From the NCBI GenBank assembly GCA_033852175.1, contig JAWSUY010000013.1:62001-126000 (forward strand): a DNA stretch of 64,000 nucleotides. Reading direction: 5' to 3'. Source of the DNA: Agarilytica sp033852175 (GTDB lineage Bacteria > Pseudomonadota > Gammaproteobacteria > Pseudomonadales > Cellvibrionaceae). The first letter of the stretch is position 1, and the number at the start of each line of letters is the position of its first letter. A program made the position numbers and the translations under genes. Below are positions 34,744 through 43,241 of the stretch, one piece after another. The notes below the pieces were generated by a model. It did not search any database. It was given only the letters and a program-made list of their open reading frames with translations, and had not been told where the DNA came from.

Positions 34744-36105
34744 TTGGCTGAATCTCGCTACTCCTCCTTAAACGATTGGCTGTCTTGGATGGAGACTCTC
34801 CATCCAAACGAAATCGATCTTGGTCTTTCACGTATTCAAGATGTGGCTGATCGTCTTGGTATTCAAAAAACATCATCTTCGCGGATTATTACCGTAGCTG
34901 GAACGAACGGCAAAGGTTCGTGCGTTGCGACCATAGAAAAACTCTTTATTGAAAGTGGAGCTAAGGTCGGTAGTTACACTTCCCCGCACATAACAAATTA
35001 TAACGAGAGAATTAAGCTTCAAGCCACGTCGGTAAGTGATCGTGAGTTATGCGAGGCTTTTTCAAAAATTGATCGTGCGCGCGGTGAAATATCGCTGACC
35101 TATTTTGAATTTGGTTGCTTGGCTGCTTTTTTGATATTTCAGGAGTCAGGATTAGATTATTGGTTGCTTGAGATTGGCTTGGGCGGTCGATTGGATGCGG
35201 TGAATATGTTGTCTCCAGATATCGCCGTGATAACCTCAATCGATTTTGATCATGAAAGTTGGCTGGGTCAAACTCGTGACCTTATTGCGCGTGAAAAGCT
35301 CGGGATTTTACGAGAAGGCATTTCCTGTGTTTGTGCAGAGACACGGCTTACGGAAAGTATGCTTGAGATCTTCGACCTCATGGGCGTGTCCCTGTTTTTA
35401 CGAGACCAGGAGTTTGGGTTTGTTCAGTCTGACTCTCGGTGCGAGTTTTCTTTTAAGGGCAGCTCCTCTCTTTCCCCTTGTTTGAGTATGGCTACGCCAA
35501 ACTTGCCTTTGCCGAGTGTTGCGGCGGCTCTTCAGGTATACGCTTTATGTGAAGATCGTTTGTCCGACAAATTTTTAGATCGGGGGCGAATCTCAAATGT
35601 CGTTGAAGGATTGACCTTGGGTGGGCGTTTTGAACGGTTTGAAACTGAATTTTCCTCGGTTATATTGGACGTTGCCCATAATCCCGCAGCAACGGCCCTG
35701 CTGGCAGATAAGCTCAAGGAAAGCCGCATTGATGTGGATTACGCTATTGTAGCGATGATGGCAGATAAAAAAATACATTCAGCACTGCTTCCTCTTTCTG
35801 ATTTGGTTGATATGTGGATGGCGACAGAGCTTCCGGGTAATATTCGCTCAGAGTCAAAAGAAAATTTAGCGGCTATCTTGTTAGGCTTGGGTATTGATGA
35901 AGAGGGGATAGCTGTGTGCCAAAATACAGGAAATGCTATTCACGAAGTCGAGACGCGAATAAAAAATCGACAAAATATCGGTGTGAAAAATGGAAGTGCA
36001 GAGCCCACTAGTGCGGGTTTGTTGAGTGCTCGTAAACCCGTTATTCTAATTTTGGGTTCTTTTGTCACCGTAGCTGCAGCGAAGACGTATTTTCTGGCCA
36101 GATAA
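34744..36105 (+). CDS. folC: Dihydrofolate / folylpolyglutamate synthase
   Basis: Adds glycine-type glutamate chains to folates and makes dihydrofolate from dihydropteroate. A TTG start is favoured because the family N-terminus (SLNDWLSWMETLHPNEIDLGL) is then complete; the next ATG would cut into it. The 453-residue product has the P-loop VAGTNGKGSCVATIE, TSPHITNYNERI, the DFDHESWLG motif and the C-terminal LDVAHNPAA. It lies 108 bases past accD. Confidence 0.96.
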   Translation: MAESRYSSLNDWLSWMETLHPNEIDLGLSRIQDVADRLGIQKTSSSRIITVAGTNGKGSCVATIEKLFIESGAKVGSYTSPHITNYNERIKLQATSVSDRELCEAFSKIDRARGEISLTYFEFGCLAAFLIFQESGLDYWLLEIGLGGRLDAVNMLSPDIAVITSIDFDHESWLGQTRDLIAREKLGILREGISCVCAETRLTESMLEIFDLMGVSLFLRDQEFGFVQSDSRCEFSFKGSSSLSPCLSMATPNLPLPSVAAALQVYALCEDRLSDKFLDRGRISNVVEGLTLGGRFERFETEFSSVILDVAHNPAATALLADKLKESRIDVDYAIVAMMADKKIHSALLPLSDLVDMWMATELPGNIRSESKENLAAILLGLGIDEEGIAVCQNTGNAIHEVETRIKNRQNIGVKNGSAEPTSAGLLSARKPVILILGSFVTVAAAKTYFLAR

Positions 36106-36249
36106 CTTAGGGTAAGTAATGTCGTGTGAGTGAAATCATGCACATGGCACTTTATCAATACGACAGACTCAACAACGCGGCCGAGATAGAAAGATAGAAG
36201 TGCAGATAGAAAGAAAGATAAATAGAAAGTTAATAATAGAGAAATAAAA

Positions 36250-36771
36250 ATGGATGACGGTTTAAAGCAACGATTGATTGGTGCCTTTGTGCTGTTGGCC
36301 TTAGGTGTTATTTTTGTTCCAGTACTGTTTGACCGGGAGAAAATAGAGCCTGTGGATAAACGCACACAGATTCCACTTGCCCCTTTGGTTGAAGCGATGG
36401 TCATCGAAAGGGCCGTAGCTCCTGAAGTCGAGCATGCTGCCGAACCGGTGGAAGAAATGTTCATTCCTGATGAAAATGAAATTGAAACGACGAAGCTCGA
36501 AGTTGAGCCAACCTTTGATAGCAAGGGAGTACCGAATAGTTGGGTTATTCAGGTCGCCAGCTTTCGCATTGAAAAACATGCCAAAGAACTGCGAGATATC
36601 TTAATAAAAGATGGGTATGCCGCCTATATTCGTAATGTCTCAACTGAGCGCGGAGAAATGACGCGATTGTATGTTGGTCCGAAATTTGATAAAAATATTC
36701 TGATTAGTCAAAAGAAAAAAATAGAAAAAGAGCACAAACTTTCTGCGATTATCTTGAAGTTTGAACCTTAA
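36250..36771 (+). CDS. dedD: SPOR-domain protein (DedD-like)
   Basis: A 173-residue inner-membrane protein with an N-terminal cytoplasmic stub and one transmembrane helix (RLIGAFVLLALGVIFVPVLF). An acidic periplasmic linker leads to a C-terminal SPOR domain from about residue 97 (SWVIQVASFRIEKHAKEL, then YVGPKF). SPOR domains bind denuded glycan strands at the division septum. The folC-dedD order is conserved, but cvpA, which usually follows, lies beyond an inverted gene. An AGATAGAA-rich purine stretch precedes the start. Confidence 0.9.
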   Translation: MDDGLKQRLIGAFVLLALGVIFVPVLFDREKIEPVDKRTQIPLAPLVEAMVIERAVAPEVEHAAEPVEEMFIPDENEIETTKLEVEPTFDSKGVPNSWVIQVASFRIEKHAKELRDILIKDGYAAYIRNVSTERGEMTRLYVGPKFDKNILISQKKKIEKEHKLSAIILKFEP

Positions 36772-36850
36772 TCGTTAACTATGAATAATAGGCTCTGCGG
36801 TGCAGGATATGTAAGTGGAGGAAGGGAGGGCGAGGATAGTCTTTTGCTTT

Positions 36851-38500
36851 CTACCCTCCGTTTATCTTGGAATAACGTTTGAATAAATAATCATATCGCT
36901 CTCGGTAGGGCGAGTTTTTTCTTAGTTCGCCGATGTGCTGAAAACTGCTATTCATCAGAGCCAATTCTTTTTCCGTCAGCGTAACGTCCTTGCTTTTGGT
37001 CAGCAGGGTTTGAACGAGGTTCAAATTTAAGCCGATATGGTTGGGCAGCTCCTTTAGCACCTTCTGGAACGAGCGGATAGCATCGTCAAACGCATTTTTT
37101 TTATGGAAGCCAATGCCTTGTTTGTTGAGCTTTGCTGCAAATGCAACGCCTTCCTTTGTTACGGGTTCTCGTAATAGCTTGTCGATCTGGATCGCGAGAT
37201 CACTGTTATTGTTGAGCTTGGCGACCTCCTGAAGCAGTCGTTCGCCTTCATCGTAGTTACCTCGCTCCATAAAGGCTTTTGCGCAATCAATACAGAGCTG
37301 GGTGGATGTGTGTTCAACCACTGCAAAATTTAAACTTCCGTAGGCCTCGAGTGCTTTTTGATTGGCTTGCTGCGCTTTATCCTCGTTGCCAATTGATCTG
37401 TAAGCATCGGAATTTACAAGTTGTATTCGTAACTGCACTACCGGTTGCTTGCCGTATTTTTTATCGGCATATTGAAGCGTTTCTAGCGCTTCATTGAAAT
37501 GCTCTTTGGTTTCACTTGTTTCCTCTTCCTGCATTTGAGTAAGAGTCGTTGCTAGATTGGTGAAGTCTTCCGCATTTTCCTGGCAAGAATTTTTACTGTG
37601 TTTAATGGCGGCTCGAAAAGCGTGGGCAGCAGCGTTTCTATCTCCAGATTCCATGCATATCAGGCCCATCTCCCTTTGACGACTTGCCGACATGGGGGAA
37701 ATAGTTACAGCCGTGATTAGAGCTTGTTGAGCTTTGTCATAGTTGTTTTTAGCCTGGTAAATTTTGGATAAGTAGTCGTGAGCCTCTACGCAGTATTCAT
37801 TTTTCTTTATTATATCGAGTAGCGTTTGCTCTGCTTCATCGAATTTTTTTAGTCCGAGGTAAGATTTTGCAATTCCGATTTCAGCCCATACAGGGCGTTT
37901 GTTTAGCGGTATAGTTTGGTATAGCAGCAGCGCGTCATCAAACATTTTTTGTTGGTATTGAAGCTCACCCAATATTTTTTTTGTGTCGCTTTGAAATTCT
38001 CCGGCACCTTCATTGAGTAGATCCTGGCACGCAGCAATAGCAGAGCGAGGGCGTCTCTGGTCAAGGGTTTTGTTGACTGTAATTAAGGCCTTATTGCGCA
38101 TAACTGCTGCGTCTAGGCGAGGTCTAAGAGTGTCTCGATTAATCGGTTTGCTAATGTAGTCATCTGGCTGATATTCAATTGTATGAATAACGTGCTGCAT
38201 ACCCGCTTCTGACGAAATCATAACAAAAATGGCAGTGTTTTTAAGTAAGCCTTGAAAGCGTAATTCTTCTAGTAGCTGTTGGCCATTTTTGCCTTTTCCT
38301 AAATCGTATTCGGCCAAAACGATATCGTAGGTGTGGCGTTGGCATAAATCGATGGCGTCTTGGGCGTGGCCTGCTGTATCGATATCTTTACTACCAAAAT
38401 CGACTAAAAGACGTTTTAGACCTGTGCGTAGATCAGGATTGCCGTCGATTACGAGGCAGCGCTTCTGGCCGTATGCTTTGATAATGTCGATTTGCTTCAT
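36851..38500 (-). CDS. Response regulator receiver-TPR protein with Glu at the phospho-site
   Basis: A 549-residue protein with an N-terminal receiver domain (about 12-130) and a long TPR array. There is no DNA-binding or enzymatic output domain. The receiver keeps the first acidic residue (CLVIDGNPD, Asp19) and the Lys of SKPINRD. At the phospho-accepting position, however, it reads VLAEYDLGKG, with Glu64 where relatives of this family have Asp (DYNLG). TPR units such as AIACQDLLNEGAGEF and EAHDYLSKIYQAKNNYDKAQ continue to the C-terminus. It is presumably a protein-interaction regulator. It lies opposite to dedD and cvpA and splits a usually contiguous block. Confidence 0.9.
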   Translation of the reverse strand: MKQIDIIKAYGQKRCLVIDGNPDLRTGLKRLLVDFGSKDIDTAGHAQDAIDLCQRHTYDIVLAEYDLGKGKNGQQLLEELRFQGLLKNTAIFVMISSEAGMQHVIHTIEYQPDDYISKPINRDTLRPRLDAAVMRNKALITVNKTLDQRRPRSAIAACQDLLNEGAGEFQSDTKKILGELQYQQKMFDDALLLYQTIPLNKRPVWAEIGIAKSYLGLKKFDEAEQTLLDIIKKNEYCVEAHDYLSKIYQAKNNYDKAQQALITAVTISPMSASRQREMGLICMESGDRNAAAHAFRAAIKHSKNSCQENAEDFTNLATTLTQMQEEETSETKEHFNEALETLQYADKKYGKQPVVQLRIQLVNSDAYRSIGNEDKAQQANQKALEAYGSLNFAVVEHTSTQLCIDCAKAFMERGNYDEGERLLQEVAKLNNNSDLAIQIDKLLREPVTKEGVAFAAKLNKQGIGFHKKNAFDDAIRSFQKVLKELPNHIGLNLNLVQTLLTKSKDVTLTEKELALMNSSFQHIGELRKNSPYRERYDYLFKRYSKINGG

Positions 38501-38740
38501 AAAAACAATAATAAAAATAAGCAGTTAGATAACTTTTAGTGTAGTCGAAAGTGATTTATTCGCTTGAAAATGAAGGGGCCACTCCAATGAAAAATTGATC
38601 GCGAATAGGCCCCAGTGCTGGACTCTCACACTCCAGTCGAAACACAAAATCAGATGAGGCCAGAAAGTTCTGTTTCGACCGTGGTGCCTCTGCTAAAATT
38701 GCTGTCACACGCCAGCAAATCAAAAGCAGTCAAAACTCTC

Positions 38741-39238
38741 ATGAATTGGGCCGATTGGGCAATATTTGCCATCCTTGCAGTCTCTAGTCTTATCAGTCTA
38801 AAGCGAGGCTTTGTTAAAGAAGCGCTTTCGATGGCGAATTGGGTTTTGGCTTTTGTCATAGCCATGACCTTTCGTGACGCTCTGTCCGTCCTTCTCGAGC
38901 CTCAGATCGCTACACCATCATTACGAGACATGGTGGCATTCGGCTTGTTATTTGCCGCTACCCTTATTATTGGTGCGATGGTGAACTACCTTATTGGTGA
39001 GCTCGTTCGCATGACGGGCCTGTCTGGCACTGATCGACTATTTGGCATGATATTCGGTTTTATACGGGGGTTTATTATTGTTATGGCAGCTCTGTTGTTG
39101 CTGCCATCGCTCGTATCTATTGATCAAGACACCTGGTGGAAAGAATCTCTTGTTATTCCACACCTTTTAGAATTTGAGGATTGGTGCCGTTTAGTCGCCA
39201 AAGAATTTATTAGTTTTGCAACTACGCTGTTTTCGTAA
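38741..39238 (+). CDS. cvpA: CvpA family membrane protein
   Basis: I start at the ATG at 38741 (MNWADWAIFAILAV), where homologues begin. The in-frame upstream extension lacks family features. The product is 165 residues with four hydrophobic segments and the typical LISLKRGFVKEALS and GFIRGFIIVMAALLLL stretches. CvpA is linked to colicin V production and to envelope homeostasis. It sits before purF as in E. coli and Pseudomonas. Confidence 0.9.
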   Translation: MNWADWAIFAILAVSSLISLKRGFVKEALSMANWVLAFVIAMTFRDALSVLLEPQIATPSLRDMVAFGLLFAATLIIGAMVNYLIGELVRMTGLSGTDRLFGMIFGFIRGFIIVMAALLLLPSLVSIDQDTWWKESLVIPHLLEFEDWCRLVAKEFISFATTLFS

Positions 39239-39391
39239 ACTCTAGAGGCATACAGTGCTCTAGGTTGGGTGGTAGAGCCGGAATGTAGAGAGTTAGTCAT
39301 ACCGTTGAATTTGTTCTAGGGAATCTTATTCATCGTTTTGATCATTTATTTCGTTATTTAACAGTACAAAATATATCAAAGGTTAGTTTTT

Positions 39392-40915
39392 ATGTGCGGT
39401 ATTGTGGGAATTGTTGGAAAAGGTCATGTCAATACAGCGCTATATGATGCGCTGACGATGCTACAGCATCGCGGACAAGACGCGGCAGGTATAATGACCT
39501 GCCACAACGGCAAATTGGCCCAGCAGAAAGCCGTGGGTTTGGTGCGAGACGTATTTCGTACTCACCATATGCATCGTTTATTGGGCAATATCGGAATAGG
39601 GCATGTGCGCTATCCTACAGCGGGCAATTCTGGCCCTGCTCTAGCGCAACCGTTCTATGTGAATTCACCTTATGGTATTGCCTTGGCTCACAACGGCAAT
39701 TTGACGAACACCAAAAAGGTCACTGAAGACCTATTTAAGGCCGATTTACGTCATCTGAATACTGATTCGGACTCCGAAGTTTTACTCAACGTGTTTGCTC
39801 ATGAACTGCAGTCACAGGGTAAGCAAACCCCTGTAGCTGAAGACATATTCAAAGCGATTGAAGGCGTGCACAATCGTGTGACTGGCGGTTATGCCGTGGT
39901 TGCGATGGTGGTGAATTACGGGATTGTTGCCTTTAGAGATCCAAACGGTTTACGGCCTCTTGTTTATGGCTCTCGCGAGACCGAAAACGGCACAGAGTAC
40001 ATGATTGCTTCTGAAAGTGTTGCGCTCGATGTCTCTGGCTACAAACTGATTCGAGATGTGGCGCCGGGCGAGTGTTTGTACATTACTACGGAGGGTGAAA
40101 TACACACTCAGCAATGTGCAGAAAACCCACGTTTAAGCCCGTGTATATTCGAACACGTCTATTTCGCACGTCCAGACTCCATCATGGATGGCGTATCAGT
40201 CTACAAAGCGCGCCTGCGTCAGGGTGAGAAACTGGCCGAAAAGATTTTGCGTGAACGTCCTGAGCACGATATTGATGTGGTAATCCCCATTCCTGATAGT
40301 AGTCGAGTGGCGGGGCAAACTTTGGCTCAAAGCCTGGGCGTCAAATTCCGTGAAGGCTTGGTTAAGAATCGTTATATTGGCCGCACTTTTATCATGCCGG
40401 GCCAACAAGAGCGTCGTAAATCGGTTCGTCAAAAACTCAATGTTATCGACCTAGAGTTTAGAGGCAAAAATGTTTTGCTGGTTGATGACTCGATTGTACG
40501 TGGTACGACGTGTAAGCAGATAGTGGAAATGGCCAGAGACGCAGGGGCCGCGAAGGTTTATTTTGCTTCCGCGTCCCCTGTCGTGCTGTACCAAAATGTG
40601 TACGGTATTGATATGCCGTCGCGAAAAGAGCTAGTTGGTTATGGTCGAACAGAAAAAGAAATCGAAGAAGAGATTGGCGTAGATTGGTTAATTTACCAAG
40701 ACTTAGAAGACCTTATAGCCTCCTCAAGTGGCGGAAACGCTAGCATCCCGCAATTTGATTGCTCTGTATTTGATGGTAAATATGTTACGGATGATGTTGA
40801 CGATGAGTACTTGCGTAGTTTGGAAGCGGAGCGCTCAGACGCCGTAAAAGCCACGCGGGAAAAAGATTTGGCGGAAAGTTCAAATGCCATCGTAGGCATG
40901 CATAACGAGGAATAG
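39392..40915 (+). CDS. purF: Amidophosphoribosyltransferase
   Basis: First committed purine step: PRPP and glutamine give phosphoribosylamine. The protein has 507 residues. The glutaminase nucleophile is Cys2 (MCGIVGIVG), exposed after Met removal. The PRPP-binding site is VLLVDDSIVRGTT. Other family motifs are LQHRGQDAAGI, GHVRYPTAG and AHNGNLTNT. It is full length and followed by a terminator. Confidence 0.98.
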   Translation: MCGIVGIVGKGHVNTALYDALTMLQHRGQDAAGIMTCHNGKLAQQKAVGLVRDVFRTHHMHRLLGNIGIGHVRYPTAGNSGPALAQPFYVNSPYGIALAHNGNLTNTKKVTEDLFKADLRHLNTDSDSEVLLNVFAHELQSQGKQTPVAEDIFKAIEGVHNRVTGGYAVVAMVVNYGIVAFRDPNGLRPLVYGSRETENGTEYMIASESVALDVSGYKLIRDVAPGECLYITTEGEIHTQQCAENPRLSPCIFEHVYFARPDSIMDGVSVYKARLRQGEKLAEKILRERPEHDIDVVIPIPDSSRVAGQTLAQSLGVKFREGLVKNRYIGRTFIMPGQQERRKSVRQKLNVIDLEFRGKNVLLVDDSIVRGTTCKQIVEMARDAGAAKVYFASASPVVLYQNVYGIDMPSRKELVGYGRTEKEIEEEIGVDWLIYQDLEDLIASSSGGNASIPQFDCSVFDGKYVTDDVDDEYLRSLEAERSDAVKATREKDLAESSNAIVGMHNEE

Positions 40916-40969
40916 CTCTTGGCTATTTCTTGATATTTAATTTATTGAATATCTGCCCCCAAGCGCATA

Positions 40970-41000
40970 GCCAGCTTTTTCTTGAAGCTGGCGTTTTATT
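40970..41000 (+). terminator. Rho-independent terminator after purF
   Basis: An 8-bp stem GCCAGCTT/AAGCTGGC with a seven-base loop is followed by GTTTTATTT. It separates purF from metZ. Confidence 0.8.
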
Positions 41001-41163
41001 TACTCCTATAATTCGCAATTTTATTCAGACTTTGGCATGCTTGACTGAATGAAAAGCGTGCGCGTGTTCGCTTTACCAAATTCGCCTAATCACGATTGTC
41101 GTCTGTCTTGGCGGGTATCTTTTTTACACCTTTAAATGCACTTTTAAATGAATAAACAGCCCT

Positions 41164-42366
41164 ATGGATAAAGAACTTGAATCAATTGACCCTCTAGCCG
41201 GCGCGCACCTCGATACACTTGCCGTTCGTGCTGGCCAAGTACGTGGAACAGAAGGCGAGCACAGCGAGCCAATCTACACGACTTCCAGTTATGTCTTTAA
41301 GTCTGCAGCAGAGGCGGCTGCACGTTTCTCGGGCGAAGAACCCGGCAACGTATATTCACGCTATACCAACCCCACCGTACGCACTTTTCAAGATCGAATC
41401 GCAGCGTTAGAAGGTGGCGAAGCCGCCGTGGCTACAGCCTCAGGAATGGCGGCAATTTTAAGTACTTGCATGGCTTTATTGTCTGCCGGAGATCATGTTG
41501 TTTGTTCGCGAAGCGTATTTGGCACCACGACGGTACTTTTCAGTAAATACCTCGAAAAGTTTGGTGTGCAAGTGGATCTTGTGCCATTGGTGGACCTTTC
41601 CGCCTGGGAAGCCGCAATTAAAACCAATACCAAATTAATGTTTCTGGAAACGCCCTCAAACCCTATTTGTGAAGTGGCCGATATTCGACGTTTGTCTGAG
41701 CTTGCCAAAGCAAATGATTGTTTGTTGGCGGTGGATAATTGTTTTTGCACTCCGGCGTTACAAAAACCTTTAGAGCTGGGAGCCGACATTATCATTCATT
41801 CGGCGACCAAATATTTAGACGGGCAAGGGCGCTGCATGGGCGGAGCGGTTGTCGGTAGTGAAGAAGTGATGACAGAAGTCCTTGGCTTTTTACGCACCTG
41901 TGGCCCGACAATGAGCCCCTTTAATGCCTGGGTATTTTTAAAAGGCTTAGAGACTTTACGTCTTCGCATGGAGGCGCACTCCAAAAATGCGCTTAGTCTT
42001 GCGAAGTGGTTAAACGATCATAAAAATGTTGAGCACGTTTACTATTCTGGCTTGGAATCGCATCCAGGGCATGAACTTGCTAAAACTCAGCAAAGTGCTT
42101 TTGGTGGCGTATTGTCGTTCCGCGTCAAAGGGGATCGTAACGCGGCCTGGAAAGTTATTGATGGCACACGAATACTGTCTGTAACCGCAAATCTGGGTGA
42201 TGTAAAAACTACTATTATCCATCCTGCTACCACGACGCATGGGCGCTTATCGGATGAAGACAAAGCGGCAGCCAAAATCACCGACAATCTTGTTCGTGTG
42301 GCGGTTGGTATAGAAGATCTGCAAGATATACAAAAAGATCTCGACCGTGGACTTTCGGCTCTATAA
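41164..42366 (+). CDS. metZ: O-succinylhomoserine sulfhydrylase
   Basis: A PLP enzyme making homocysteine from O-succinylhomoserine and sulfide. The 400-residue protein belongs to the Cys/Met metabolism family: SRYTNPTVRTFQDRIAALEGGE, ATASGMAAIL, and the PLP-lysine segment HSATKYLDGQGRCMGG. The MetZ variant is favoured by the conserved purF-metZ neighbourhood of Pseudomonas-type genomes. The following gene overlaps its stop by one base (TAATG). Confidence 0.93.
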   Translation: MDKELESIDPLAGAHLDTLAVRAGQVRGTEGEHSEPIYTTSSYVFKSAAEAAARFSGEEPGNVYSRYTNPTVRTFQDRIAALEGGEAAVATASGMAAILSTCMALLSAGDHVVCSRSVFGTTTVLFSKYLEKFGVQVDLVPLVDLSAWEAAIKTNTKLMFLETPSNPICEVADIRRLSELAKANDCLLAVDNCFCTPALQKPLELGADIIIHSATKYLDGQGRCMGGAVVGSEEVMTEVLGFLRTCGPTMSPFNAWVFLKGLETLRLRMEAHSKNALSLAKWLNDHKNVEHVYYSGLESHPGHELAKTQQSAFGGVLSFRVKGDRNAAWKVIDGTRILSVTANLGDVKTTIIHPATTTHGRLSDEDKAAAKITDNLVRVAVGIEDLQDIQKDLDRGLSAL

Positions 42367-42974
42367 TGCGAATTGATTTTTCTGATCTATCTCCGACCCA
42401 GCGTTATCATGTGATGACTCAGGTGATTGTGCCCCGGCCAATTGCTTGGGTACTCACCGATAACGGTGGTGAGGGCTCGTATAATCTCGCCCCATATTCC
42501 TATTTTAATGCTCTTAGCAGTGACCCTCCCTTGGTAATGATCAGTGCGGGTTCAAAACCGACTGGCGAAATCAAAGATACTCGGCATAATATTTTTGAAC
42601 GAAAAAACCTAGTTATTCATATCCCGTCTGTGGATCAAGCCAAAGCCGTAACCGATAGCGCAGTAACATTACCCCATGGTGAATCAGAACTGGAAAAGTT
42701 TGATTTGTCTATTACTGCAGAAGAGGGCTGGCCTTTACCGCGCGTATGTAACGCTCCTATTGCTATGCTGTGCCGCTACTCCGAGCATCATGAAATCGGC
42801 CCCAAAAAACAGGCTATTATTTATTGCGAAGTCTTGGATGTGTATGTTCGCGATGGCGCATGTGTTAAAGATGCAAAAGGACGGGTGAAGGTAGATGCGA
42901 ATGTTGTTCAGCCATTGGGGCGATTAGGGGCGAATGAATATGCGACGTTTGGGGAAGCATTTTCTATAGAGTAG
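42366..42974 (+). CDS. Flavin reductase-like domain protein
   Basis: The ATG overlaps the metZ stop. The 202-residue protein has the FMN-binding split-barrel signature: VIVPRPIAWVLTD, then NLAPYSYFNALSSDPPLVMIS and KDTRHNIFERKNLVIHIP. It is probably an FMN-dependent oxidoreductase or reductase component. The substrate is unknown. Tight coupling to metZ suggests co-expression, although a role in methionine metabolism is only inference. Confidence 0.9.
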   Translation: MRIDFSDLSPTQRYHVMTQVIVPRPIAWVLTDNGGEGSYNLAPYSYFNALSSDPPLVMISAGSKPTGEIKDTRHNIFERKNLVIHIPSVDQAKAVTDSAVTLPHGESELEKFDLSITAEEGWPLPRVCNAPIAMLCRYSEHHEIGPKKQAIIYCEVLDVYVRDGACVKDAKGRVKVDANVVQPLGRLGANEYATFGEAFSIE

Positions 42975-43241
42975 CTTTCCTCTCAATTCTAGAATAAATA
43001 GTGCCATTAACTGTGGTCAGATGAATGTCTTGGCGCTTTAAACGTCTGGGTTTTTCTACCCTGCTGCCACCGCCTCGGCCTGTGTTTTATCTGTTTTTTT
43101 TCACGTTATTGTTGTGGTTGCGGGAGGTGGCAACGCTCCACAACAGCTGAATTGTCGTGAGTTTTTTGTTAATAACCAAATGGGTTTTTAATTTTATAGT
43201 CATGATGTTAATCGTGTTTCAGGATCAATAAAATATTACAC

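Noticed and set aside
36184..36240. Purine-rich AGATAGAA-like repeats before dedD
   Set aside because: Irregular units without a constant period; better explained as an A/G-rich leader than as a repeat array.
40916..41163. Possible SAM-type riboswitch upstream of metZ
   Set aside because: Only the purF terminator and unstructured AT-rich sequence were seen; no aptamer-like conserved core recognised.
43111..43144. Hairpin GTTGTGG/CCACAAC considered as terminator of the flavin reductase or ligase gene
   Set aside because: No T-run on the proper side in either direction and more than 90 bases from both stops; left unassigned.
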